Source: Ichthyophis bannanicus
Lineage: Eukaryota > Chordata > Amphibia > Gymnophiona > Ichthyophiidae
Assembly (NCBI GenBank): GCA_033557465.1
Contig: CM066043.1
Location: 108,366,278 to 108,430,277, forward strand
Reading direction: 5' to 3'
DNA length: 64,000 nucleotides
Shown here: positions 32,102 to 42,929 of the stretch, piece after piece
How positions within the stretch are numbered: position 1 is the first letter of the stretch
Layout: each line of letters opens with the position of its first letter
Notes under the pieces: model-generated
The model's database searches: none
Told to the model about the DNA's origin: nothing
The model's input: only the letters and a program-made list of their open reading frames with translations
Translations under genes and position numbers: made by a program

Positions 32102-32547
32102 TTCTCCGTGGACATGCAGAAAAAAGTCCTCACTTATGGGCAACGTCATCCGACAGATCCCCTGCACGAGAGCATTCCAGAAGCTTTTGGAAGGCCCTCT
32201 ATACATACACACATCTTCCCGCCTGCTGCCACAATGCAATCTTAGCCTCATTCCAGTTCTTTTTGCAGAACCCCTCAGATATGTCTTTAGGCATTCTCAG
32301 TATTTCTTCATGGTCTTTTTCAGTGCAGTTTTCTGCTGTTTTTCTACAGAATTTCTCTTGCTCTGCCATCATGGAACTCTTCATTTCTCCTAAAAATCTT
32401 TTGCTAGTTTTTTTGAGAGATTAAAGTTTCTTTTGATTTTCTTTGAGGCCTCAGCTCCCTTAGGCACTTGATATTCCAGTCGTATTTGGCTGTATTTTCT
32501 TCAAGATTGAGTTGTTTGATTTTGCCGGGGCTTTTTTTCTGGATGAA

Positions 32548-34160
32548 ATGTCCCACAAACTTACCATTGAGTTTAAGAAGTGTTCTAGGTGCTCAAGAAC
32601 CATATCTGTTAAGGATATGTATAATTTGTGCCTCCAGTGCTTGGAACTTGATCAATACTGTTTACAGATGACAAACAGAGGGCTGAATGGTCAAGAGAAA
32701 CAGCACAACATACTTTTTGGCACTTCTAAGTCCGATCCATTGACATCGTCATCAGTCACTATGGCTTTCAAGGATGCATTGGACGCTAGCAGTGTATCAA
32801 CATTTAGGAGCTCTTGAGCCCACTCAAAACTTCTTCATCCATCTATGTTCCCCTGAGGATGAAGAAGGATTTGACTTCATTTTCATCTGCACTGAAGAGC
32901 AAAGATGGCAAATATCAGGTGGAAGCCTTGGTGCACTGTCAAAGCCCTCTGAGACATAGTGCTGAGGGCATTGAGGGTTCACAGGAGCATCCCTCCAAGC
33001 TGCTCTGAGGAGAGGAAAGCTCAATCTCAAAGGCCCAGAGAGGAAGTGATAGCCTTCTCTTAGCTGAGACCAGTCTGCTGATACATCCCTCCATATTTCA
33101 GGAACATCAGCCGATACACCTGTGGCCCCAGTGCCTTTGGAGACAGCAACTTTTAAGAGTCGCCCTCTAAAGGCTGTTGAGGACAGAATCATGATGATCT
33201 TTACCATGCAGCATATCAGGGCCTCGATGGATGCTGCCAGGCTGTCTCCAGCCATTGAACCTTTCCTGAAGAAGCTCGGTACGCCTGTGGGAGAGGCACC
33301 AACATTGGGGCATCAAGCAACCCTGCCACTGATACCAGCCCAGCCAATATCATTCTCCAGCGCATTGGGGACTGATGTGCCCCCCCCCCATGTGCAGGAA
33401 GTCATTGGTGTGTCTATGCTCCCGAAGGAACTCCCAATCCCCACAGGGAAGGAGAGTCGGCTGGGCCAAGATTCAGAAGTACTTTGACTTCTTCTCTGAG
33501 TCTGGAGGCTGGATCACAGATGAGGAGTCTGTTGGCCTGTCAGAAGACAGATTGCTAGAACTCTTCTCTGATCTTTCTCCTCCTCCTCCTCATGAAAGTT
33601 GCAAGTCTCCTCCTAAGGATATGTCTTTCCAGAATTTTGTGTGAGATATGGTTAAGGCCATACCATTTTCTTTGGAGACTGAGGATGAGCCCAGGCAGAA
33701 GAGTTGGAGATCCTACAGTACTCCTCTGCCCCTAAGGAAGTGGTGACAGTTCCCATGCACTGCATCCTTCAGAAATTACAGATGAGAATGTGGGAAACCC
33801 CCCTCTCCATACCTCCTGTCAGTAGAAAGCTAGATTCAATCTACTGTTCAGAAGGCCCCCAGATTTGAGAAACCCCAGCTTCCACATTACTCTCTGGTCA
33901 TCAAATCCACCCTCAAAAAGTCAAAAACTTCCAAGATTCACTCTTCAGTGCCCCACTACGCTCAAGCCAAGCAGACTCCTTGAGCACTTCCAAAGCGAGG
34001 GCAGTTGCAGAAGACCCAGACTGCTCCCCAGCCAAAGCCTGGGATGGGATTTTGACTGGCTCCTGCAGAGTGTAACTTCCTGTAGTCTCAGAAGAGGACT
34101 CTCTTGTAGGAAGCAGGCTCACACTCTTTGTCCAGAGATGGCCCCTTGTAGCCTCTGACA
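32548..34160 (+). pseudogene. DIRS copy 2 gag-like remnants
   Basis: The ATG at 32548 begins a Cys cluster (K-C-S-R-C ... L-C-L-Q-C-L) equivalent to that of copy 1. The coding trace then moves through several frames (32814-33008, 33122-33487, 33375-33644, 33865-34158) with stops; the acidic segment E-S-V-G-L-S-E-D-R-L-L-E-L-F-S-D-L is the counterpart of the second gag section in copy 1. Confidence 0.65.
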
Positions 34161-34168
34161 CTTGGGTC

Positions 34169-35802
34169 TTGCAAATTGTCCAAAGAGGCTACAAATTGCA
34201 TCTACTCAACCTTCTTTCAAATTGCCCTCCAAGAGTTCAATCTCTAAACCCTCAGCATCGGGAGTTATTTCTTCAGGAAGTTGCCATCCTTCAGAAAGAT
34301 CTAGCAATTGAACCCATTCCACCAGGGCAGGAAGGGCAGGGATTTTACTTGAGGTGCTTCCTGATCAAAAAACAAACAGGGGAATACTGTCCCATCCTAG
34401 ACCTCAGAGACCTAAACAAATAGTTGATAAGAGAAAAGTTCAGGATGATTTCTCTAATACCCTTATCACCAAAAAGGAGATTGGCTATGCTTTCTGGGTC
34501 TAAAGGATGCGTATACCCACATTCAGATACAGCCCAGTCACAGGAAGTATCTCAGATTCATTGTAGGAAAGCAGCACTTCCAGAACTATGTACTACCATT
34601 TGGTCTCACATCAGCTGCTCATGTATTTATCAAATGCCTCACCATAGTAGTAGAATTTCTATGCAGACTGGGAATGCATGTTTTACACTACTTGGACAAC
34701 TGGCTGCTCAAGAGCATCATTCTAGAAGAAACTCTGGAATCCACATGGATCACCACTTGGGTGCTGGAACTATTAGGATTAGTGATCAATTATCCCAAGT
34801 CCTACCTCTGCCCCATCCAGCAATTGGAATCCACCAGAGCTGTGCTCGATAAGACTGAAGCAAGAGCTTTTCTCCTACATGACAGACCTTTCAAGCTGAA
34901 AGCGATAGTCTAGGAGACTCAAATAAATCAGCAGACATCAGCTCATGCCATGTTGAGATCACTTGGCCACATGGACTCGACTATACATGTAACATCCTTG
35001 GCATGTCTCCATATGAAACAAGGTCAATGGACTTTGAGTACTCAGTGGTCCCAAGCCAAAAGGAATCTCAGACGATCTATCCGTCACCACTCCACTCGTT
35101 CAATCTCTGGTCTGGTGTATGATTCATGGCAATCTGGCAAGGGGTCTCCCATTCCAAAATCTAGCTCCACAAAAAATTTCTAACAACAGATGTGTCCAAA
35201 CAGAGATGGGGAGCTCACCTCGATGGGCTCCACATTCAGGGAACTTGATCCCTACAAGAAAGCCTCCATCAGATAAACATCTTGGAACTAAGGGCAATAG
35301 CAAAAGCGCTAAAGGCTTTCAAAGATTGGTTATCCAATCAAATCATGCTGATTCAGACTGACAATCAGGTAGCTATGTTCTACATCAACAAGCAAGGAGG
35401 AATGGGGTTGTACCTCCTGTACTGAGAAACAGTCAGGATGTGGAATTTCACCATCTCTCACGGGATGGAATTGAAAGCTACTTTCCTGCCTGGTGAACAG
35501 AACACTCTGGCAGACAGACTGTGCCACAAATGGACCCTTGGTGGGGAGGTAGTACTGTGAATCTTTTAGGAACCTTGATAGACCTTTTCAGCACTACTTA
35601 GAAAGCCCAGATGGATCAGTTTTGCCCCAGAGCAGGATCACACAGAAAATTAGTCTTCGATGCTTTCCTCCTTGACTGGGAGGAGGGTCTTCTGTCTGCA
35701 TATCCTCCAATACTTCTCATTGTCAAGACCATCCTGAAACTCAACACAGACAGAGGCACAATGATTCTCATTGCTCCTTATTGGCCCCAGCATCCGTGGC
35801 TC
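34169..35802 (+). pseudogene. DIRS copy 2 reverse transcriptase / RNase H
   Basis: RT remnants are in order: P-I-L-D-L-R-D-L-N-K then a TAG stop (34421-34423), a frame change through the L-K-D-A-Y region, L-P-F-G-L-T-S-A, and the active-site box near 34684 reading H-Y-L-D-N, so the second catalytic Asp is Asn. RNase H remnants lie at 35100-35540 (Q-T-D-N-Q-V-A-M-F-Y, then N-T-L-A-D-R-L). The last block (F-D-A-F-L-L-D-W ... I-L-I-A-P-Y-W-P) is cut off by hAT copy 1 at 35803. Confidence 0.75.
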
Positions 35803-38047
35803 CAGGGCCGGATTTACCTATACGCCATGTACGCCATGGCGTAGGGCCCACAGCCGGCAGGGGCCCACAAAAAAAGAACCAGTTAATTTTTTTTAAACAC
35901 AATGGGATTTCCCATCAGCCCCTGCGGGCTTAACACAGACGCGAGGAGACGCTCTCCCTTCGCGTCTCTCGCAGCCTGCAGCCTGCAGCGAGGGAGGGAG
36001 GGAGAGAGACCCGACCCGACCCGACCCGACGGCTTCAGCTTGTAGACGGGGCCCCCGCGGCAGCAGAGGGGGCCCCGCGGCAGCAGCCACCAGGTTTTTT
36101 TTTTAAATTAAATTTTACTTTAGGCCGGGGGGGGGGGTAGGACTGGTAATGGGCTATGGGGGGGGTAGGACTGGTAATGGGCTATTGGGGGGGCTGGGGC
36201 TGGAAATGGACTGGGGGGGTAGGGCTGGTAATGGGCTATTGGGGGGCTGGGGCTGGAAATGGGCTGGGCTGGGCTGGGCTGGGGGGGGTTAAGGCTAGAG
36301 GTGGGCTGATGGGGTTAGGACTGGTAATGGACTGTGGGCTGTTGGGGGGGCTTAGAACTGGCAATGGGCTTTGGGGGGGGTTAAGACTGGTAATGGGCTG
36401 TGGGCTGATGGGGGCTGTCTGGTAATGGGCTATGGGGGGGGCTAGGACTGGAAATGGGCTGGGGGGTTAAGACTGGAGGTGGGCTGATGGGGTTAGGACT
36501 GGTAATGGGCTGTTGGGGGGTTAGAACTGGTAATGGGCTTTGGGGGGGTTAAGACTGGTAATGGGCTGTGGGCTGATGGGGGTTGTCTGGTAATGGGCTA
36601 TGGGGGGCTAGGACTGGAAATGGGCTGGGGGGTTAAAACTGGAGGTGGGATGATGGGGTTAGGACTGGTAATGGGCTGTGGGCTGATGGGGGGGGTAGGA
36701 CTGGCAATGGGCTATGGGGGGCTGACTGGAAATGGGTTGATGGGGTTAGGACTGGAAGTGGGCTGATGGGGGGTTAGGACTGGTAATGGGTTATAGGGGG
36801 GGCTTAAACTGAAAATGGGGTGATGGGGGGTTAAGGACTGAAAATGGGGTGATGGGGGGTTAAGGACTGTAAGTGGGGTGATGGGGGGGCTAGGACTGGT
36901 ATTGGTTTGGGGGGTTGCTAGGACTGGAAATGGGCTGATGGATGGCTAGGACTGGAAATGGGCTGATGCAGGGACTAGAAGGGAATGGATGCTGGGTGAG
37001 GCTGGAACTAGAAGGGAGCTGATGTTGGGGGAGGATTAGAATGGGATGGGGCTGGAAGAGTAAAATGGAGAAGGGAAAAATATTTTGTGTGGGAGGGATA
37101 AAAAATCTACAATTGGCCGGGTATTGGGAGAGTAAGTGGGGATTGAGGATGGAGGGGTAAAATTTGAGTGGATGAAATAGGAATGAGGAAACAGCAAAAG
37201 GAGAAAGATTAGTATGTTAAAGCAGATGTAGAGAGAGAATGGAAAAAAACTAGAAGAGAGAAGAAAGGACAAATGGACAGCAGACGATGGAGAGTTAGCA
37301 GAAGACACGAAGAAACCAGAAGAAAGTGGCTGGAGCAATTGCAGCTGAAAAAAATGCACAAAAGGTAGAAAAATATCTCTTTATTTTGAATTTATTAATT
37401 GGAATATGTCAGCTCTGGTAAATGTGCATCATTAACATCTGCGCTTTGTTTAGTACAAGAGCAAATTAATGTATAGTTTTATTTCTACAGTGTTGTACAT
37501 TCCAAGTTTGGCTTTTGGGATTCCCAGTTTAATTATTGTCTTCCTATTTCTAAATTGTGATTACTTGTTTGGTGATGGTCTATGTTCTGCATGTGTAACT
37601 GAGCTGAGGTGTTCTGTTTATATAATTCCTATTTGACATTGCCACTTGTTCTCTTTCCCCAGTAGGTCATGTATTGTTGTTCTCTGAAATGTATTGGTTT
37701 AATATTTGCAGTGTTGCCTTTTGATTGGTAGAGTATGGTGCTTTGTGAGTCCTGGTAGTGCTGTTAGGATACGGCGGGTTTACTATGGGCAGTGTTTGTA
37801 GTAGTTCCTAATGTGTCTGGCAGTTGGCACTGGATTATAGTAATGTAGAAATCTTTTAGTCTTTCTTTATCCATACACTCATTAAGAGGCACGTTTACTA
37901 AAAGTTAGTATATGGTAACATTATGCAAATATTTATGCAAATGAGGCCCCTTATGCAAATGAGGTCCGCACCCCCCTTGGGCCGCCCCTGCTGGGGGCCC
38001 ACAATTTTTGTTGGCGTAGGGCCTCACTCAAGGTAAATCCGGCCCTG
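35803..38047 (+). mobile_element. hAT-like non-autonomous transposon, copy 1 (2245 bp)
   Basis: The 16-bp terminal repeats CAGGGCCGGATTTACC and their complement at 38032-38047 are exact, and the 8-bp target duplication CGTGGCTC (35795-35802, 38048-38055) is exact. The interior has a GC-rich segment (35925-36095), a G-rich minisatellite (36125-37000) and an AT-rich right part (37040-37960). No transposase. Inserted in the RT region of DIRS copy 2. Confidence 0.9.
36125..37000 (+). repeat. G-rich minisatellite inside hAT copy 1
   Basis: About 30 irregular units of roughly 25-35 bp on the pattern GGGGTTAGGACTGGTAATGG. Units differ mainly in G-run length. Open frames rich in Gly, Met and Leu are by-products. 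The G runs could form G-quadruplexes (inference). Confidence 0.85.
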
Positions 38048-38089
38048 CGTGGCTCCCTCTGCTCCTGGAACTCTCCTTTCAGGATTCAA

Positions 38090-39748
38090 TTGTCATGTGA
38101 TAGGAGGCAGTGTACTACTGTGGATCAGGAACTGGTTAAAAGAGAGAAAGTAAAGGATAGGGCTAAATGGCCAATTTTCCCAATGGAGAAAGGTGAATAG
38201 TGGAGTACCCCAGGGATCTGTGCTGAGTCTGCTGCTTTTTAATATATTTGTAAACGACCTGGAAATGGAAATAATGAGTGAGGTAATCAAATTTGCAGAT
38301 GACACAATTATTCAAAGTTGTTAAAACCCAAGAGGATTGTGAAAAATTGCAAGGGGACCTTGATAAACTGGAAGAATGGACACTCAAATGGCAGATGAAA
38401 TTTAATGTGGATACGTGCAGAGTTATGCATCTAAGAAAGAACAACCCAAACTATGGTTACATGATGCAAGGGTCCATAGAAACCATCATCCATGAAAAAG
38501 ATTTAGGCATCATCATGGATAACATGTTGAAACCCTCCGCCCAGTATACAGCGGCAGCCAAGAAAGCAACTAGAATGCTAGGAATCTTAAGGAAAGGAAT
38601 GGAGAATAAAACAAAGGATATTATAATACCTCTGTATCGTTCCATAGTGGACCGCACCTTGAAAATTGTGTGCAATTCGGGTCGCCGTATCTTTAAAAAG
38701 ATATAGCGTTATTAAAACAGGTATAGAGAAGAGCCACGAAAATGGTAAAGGGAATGGAAGAATACCCCTATGAAGAGAGGCTAAAAAGGTTAGGGCTCTC
38801 CAACCTGGAAAAGAGACGGCTGAGGGGACATATGATAGAGGTCTATAAATTAATGAATGGAGTGGAACTGATAAATGTAGATTGATGGTTTACGCCATCA
38901 AAATATATAAAGACTAGGGGACATGCAATGAAACTACAGTATAACCTATTTAAGACTAATAAGAGAAAATATTTTTTCATTCAACACGTAGGATGTAGTA
39001 AAAGCAATTAGTGTAGCTGGGTTTAAAAAAGGTTTGGAAAAGTTCCTGGAGGAAAGGTCCATAAATCATTATTAAAGGGGACCCAGGAAATCCACTGCTT
39101 ACCCCAATACAAGCATTGTGGAACCTGTGTCCTTTGGGGAAACTGCAAGGTACTTGTGACTTAGACTGGCCACTGCTGGAAACAGGATACTGGGCTTGAT
39201 GGACCTTTGTCTGATCCAGTATGGTATATATTATAATGCCTCTGTATCATTCCATAATGCGACCACACCTTGAATATTTTGTGCAGTTCTAGTCGCCGTA
39301 TCTTATAAAGAATATAGCGGAATTAGAAAAGGTACAGAGAAGAGTCACCAAAATGGTAAAGGGGATGGAAGAATACCCCTATGAGGAGTGGCTAAAAAGG
39401 ATCGGGCTCTTCAACATGGAAAACAGACTAATAAGAGAAAATATTTTTTCACTCAACGCATAATCAAACTCTGGAATTCGTTACTGGAGGATGTAGTAAA
39501 AGCTGTTAATGTAGCTGGGTTTAAAAAAGGTTTGGAAAAGCTCCTAGAGGAAAAGTCCATAAACCATTATTAAAGGGGACCCAGGAAATCCACTGCTTGT
39601 CCCAATACAAGAATTGTGGAACTTGTGTGTCTTTTGGGGAAACTGCTAGGTACTTATGACCTAAATTGGTCACTGTTGGAAAACAGGATATTGGGTTTGA
39701 TGGACCTTGGTCTGACCCAGTATGGCATATCTTATGTTCTTATGTAAG
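38090..39748 (+). mobile_element. CR1-like family I, two adjacent fragments
   Basis: Fragment a (38090-39236) starts at I-G-G-S-V-L-L-W-I-R-N-W, passes the F-A-D-D box, has frameshifts and ends in the family 3' UTR. Fragment b (39237-39748) starts again at 'tattataatgcctctgtatc', has an internal deletion near 39425, and ends 'catatcttatgttcttatg'. Together they interrupt DIRS copy 2 between 'gattcaattgt' and 'aagatggttaggg'. Confidence 0.8.
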
Positions 39749-40569
39749 ATGGTTAGGGCAAGTACTGGAACTGATATTGCAAGAGAACAGAGTGATGTTG
39801 CATCCCAACATCAAGTCTCTAGTTCTCACTGCTTGGATGTTGAGAAGCTAACGTTATACACTCTCAGTCTGCCAGATGATGTCACTAGTGTCCTTTTGGC
39901 ATCCAAGAGGACCTCCACAAGAATGTCTTATGCTTTCAAATGGAAGAGGTTTGCTGTATGGTGTGAGGTCACTTAGATCCTTTCACCTGTCCTACACAAA
40001 TACTGTTTGAGTACCTTCTGCATCTGTCAGAGTCTTGACTTAAGTCCAACTTCACAAGGATAAACCTTAGTGCAATTGGAGTTTATCACCATGGTGTAGA
40101 AGGTAAGCCCATCTCTGTCTGCTGCAGGCAGGGCTTGCTACTTCTCAAACCTCCCTATCAGTCACCCGCAGTGTCTTGTGACCTCAATGTGGTTTTCATG
40201 CAGCTCATGAAAGCTTTTTTCATTTGGCTCAATACCTGTCCTCTGAAATTCTTGACCTAAAAGGTATTATTTCTGGTGGTGGTCACTTCAGTGTGCAGAG
40301 TGAGTGAGAGTCAGGCTGTAGCAGATCATCCACCTTACACTAAATTTTATTACAACAGAGTGATACTTCATATTCATCCCAAGTTTCTTCCGAAAGAAGT
40401 TACAAAATTTCATTTTAACCAATCAATCATCCTTCGAACATTTTTCCCAAAGCCCCATTCTCACAAAAGGAAAGCTGCACTGCACATGTTGGACTGCAAG
40501 AGAGTCTTAGCTTTCTATTTGGAGCAGAAGTACATCCATTTGTTTCTTTAGACCCCAACAAGACATATC

Positions 40570-40646
40570 GTCAATTTGGCTCACAGACTGCATCTCTTTC
40601 ACTTTGGATATAAGTGAAAGAGATGCAGTCTGTGAGCCAAATTGAC
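40570..40646. repeat. Perfect 35-bp inverted duplication inside recombinase gene
   Basis: Arms 40570-40604 and 40612-40646 are exact reverse complements with a 7-nt loop. The left arm is recombinase coding sequence (R-Q-F-G-S-Q-T-A-S-L-S-L); the right arm has no counterpart in DIRS copy 1 and breaks the frame. See findings. Confidence 0.9.
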
Positions 40647-40737
40647 AATTATATCCAGGCAGGCCTAAGCCTTGAAAGTCATGTCATGGCTCATAATGGA
40701 GGAGTGGAGGAGTGGCCTAGTGGTTGGGGCAAAGTAC

Positions 40738-42179
40738 TGTGGTGAGGAATGCCCTCCAGAAGAGATGGAGATAGGGGAAAATCCTGGTAGAAGTAATGAA
40801 ACAGCACTAGCACACAGGATTTCCAATGCAGAGTTGAAAAAAACACAGCTCTCTGCTGAGCACAGGACACACCCCAGCTCAGGGGAGGAGACAGGCTTCT
40901 GCACTGATTGGGCATGCTCAGGGGAAGGTCAGGGCGTGCCGGGAAATGAAGCCCTTTTAAATCCCCAAGCAGAGAGGGAAGAGGGGAGGAGGAAAAGAGA
41001 AAAGGAGGAAAGAGGAAAAAGGAAGGAGGAAAACACTAGAACCCTGGAGCAAGGCAGAACCTTGGAGCAGTAAACCTTGGAGCCAAGCACACTCTAAGAA
41101 AGAACCTTACTACAAGGTAGAGCCTGGGCGTGGGAAGGCTAGCCAATTCAGCACATGGAAAGAAGATATCTGGTCTGGTAGCAAACAAGGCTACAGAAGC
41201 AAGGAAATGAAGCAGGAAGAAAGCTTTTCAAAGAGAAATTTACAGAGCAGAGGAAATAGCAATAAGGCTGCTGAGTTTTTAACCAGAGAGACTTCTGGAG
41301 GAAAGGTGCCAGTTCTTATTCAAACCCTGCTAAAGGTAAAGCTGACTTTTCTACTTTTAGTGCTTTACTAGAGAAACCTTTTATTTGTGCTAACCTTCAC
41401 AAGGTAAACCCAACTGCAGAAGCTGTTAGCAAGTGGGGGAAGGGTGTTGCCCTTACCAAAGACTTTCACACGGATAAAGAGCACTTACAGACTGAATTGC
41501 TTTTAAAACAGTTTCAAGAGTTTCTGGAACTGAGGTCAGGGAACCTTAGCAGGCCTGACAGAGACAGCGATAGCCTTAGCTCTGATGAATGCATGCAAGT
41601 GGATAATTACCTGCCTGCCTTAGAAGGAGACCCTTCTCCAATGGATTGCTCAATCTGCCTCAAAGAGGACAGCAATGTAAGAAACCCTTGAACACTGTAT
41701 GAAAAGAATACAGGGAGTTTGCTGTACTTGCTGCCAAGCTAAAAGGTTTACAAATTGTTTTCATTTGATGTTTTGAGAAGCCACGCTGTGGAAGGAACAG
41801 CTGTTTGTTTGGTGCTGCAATATTTCTGAAAGACCACATGAGGCACTGCTGAGTTAAAGCTGCTGTGATTGTGAAGAGCCAAGTAGAAGCTAACTTAATT
41901 TCAGTTGTACTTCCTATGTTCCTGGTTTCAGCTGTTTGGGTTGAAGTTGCACCTTTTGCGTTCTGTACCATTGAATTTTGATGCGCTGGAAAATATCCCC
42001 ACAACAATAAATTTCTTGCAGCCTTACCATTCGTGTCACGACTACAATTTAATCCTGAAGGAAATACAAGTACACTACGAGTTCCAGAATTCCCAGGGAC
42101 CAGTACAAGCTTTATTCCTCAGGGACATTACAAGGCCACTCCTGCCTGTAAGCTCTCGGGCCCGGGCAGGAGCGTCGCA
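40738..42179 (+). mobile_element. LTR-like unit B (TG...CA, 4-bp TSD GTAC)
   Basis: Starts TGTGGTGAGG, ends GAGCGTCGCA, flanked by GTAC at 40734-40737 and 42180-42183, inside a SINE. It contains a TTTTAAAT promoter-like motif (about 40955), a decayed ORF ending at 41691, and AATAAA (42006-42011) followed by GCCTTACCATTCG (42021-42033), which resembles the same position in units A and C. Length 1442 bp. Confidence 0.7.
41272..41691 (+). pseudogene. ORF remnant inside LTR-like unit B
   Basis: The frame is open from about 41272 to 41691 without a usable ATG; three stops lie just upstream (41257-41275). The end reads E-C-M-Q-V-D, then about 13 residues, then M-D-C-S and a short acidic tail, as in units A and C. 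Unknown protein, broken in this copy. Confidence 0.4.
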
Positions 42180-42929
42180 GTACTTCAGGCCGGAAGGTTG
42201 GAGGTTCAAATCCCACTAGAGGACAGCAACCTTGGGCCGGAAGGACTGGGGTTTCTAGTCCCACAGGTGCTCCTTGTGGTCTTGGGGCAAGCCACTTAAC
42301 CCTCCATAGCCCATGTTCCCTGTAAAATAGTTATCTCCAAATTATAATGCCCTGTTCAATGTAATTTCAGTTTGTTCAATGTAAACTGCACTGATGCAGA
42401 ATAGCGCGGTGTATAAGAGAAGTAAATAAATAAAATAATATCAGAGCCATGGCTGCATCAATGGCCCACTTACACTCTGTCTCCATGGAAGAGATATGCA
42501 AAGCTGCAACGTGGACCTTGGTCCACACCTTCACTTCTTACTACTGCCTGGAGGTGGATTCCCAATGCATCAGCAGTTTCATCCAATCAGTACTTCAGAA
42601 TCTGTTTAAGGAGTTGACGCCAACTTCACTCCCCACCTCCCACCCCCAGGCCCATTTCTTTCTGTTCAGGCTGCCTTAAAAGATATATATATAGTAAACG
42701 CAACAAGGAGAAGTTACCATGCAACATTATTGCAATGTTCTCTAAACAAACCAAAAGAACTATTTAGCATTGTAAGAACCCTCACAAAGGAAACCTCCCA
42801 TGCCCAACAAAACATGCCAGATCCACAGGTATATGCCATCTACCTACAATCAAAAACAATCCAGTCAAGACATAACCACTCACCCCGGTAAACAGGCCAC
42901 AGCTCCACACACCACTAACCGTATTCTCA

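Larger units (their letters stand above)
40706..42437 (+). mobile_element. tRNA-derived SINE, split by LTR-like unit B
   Basis: The head GGAGGAGTGGCCTAGTGG...GGGGCAAAGTAC lies at 40706-40737 and the rest at 42180-42437, including B-box GGTTCAAATCC (42203-42213), the middle block shared with 29386-29668, an L2-like 3' end and TAAA tail. Joined, it matches the other copy in order and content. Confidence 0.8.
39749..42679 (+). pseudogene. DIRS copy 2 tyrosine recombinase, split
   Basis: The trace runs 39749-40700 with several stops (A-S-K-R-T-S-T-R-M-S-Y-A-F-K-W; S-V-C-R-V-S-E with the first catalytic Arg; H-P-K-F-L-P-K-E-V), then, after the hairpin and the SINE/LTR insertion, resumes at 42438 (A-M-A-A-S-M-A-H-L-H-S; I-C-K-A-A-T-W; Y-Y-C-L-E). 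The SINE insertion separates the H-x-x-R motif from the rest. Confidence 0.75.
32102..42685 (+). mobile_element. DIRS-type element copy 2, old, with nested insertions
   Basis: The same family as copy 1 but more diverged. Leader 32102-32547, gag remnants 32548-34160, RT/RNase H 34169-35802, then a hAT insertion, and the RT/recombinase overlap and tyrosine recombinase resume at 38056-38090, 39749-40700 and 42438-42679. Interruptions: hAT copy 1 (35803-38047), CR1-I fragments (38090-39748), an inverted duplication (40612-40646) and a SINE carrying LTR-like unit B (40706-42437). Total own sequence is about 4.9 kb, close to copy 1. Confidence 0.8.

Noticed and set aside
36156..36766. Gly/Leu/Met-rich frames
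   Set aside because: They are translations of the G-rich minisatellite in a hAT element; the same pattern occurs at 63690-63880.
40672..41073. 133-codon Glu/Arg/Lys-rich frame at the left of LTR-like unit B
   Set aside because: It starts inside the SINE and spans the unit boundary; the charged tail is a GA-rich low-complexity tract, so it is not kept as a gene.
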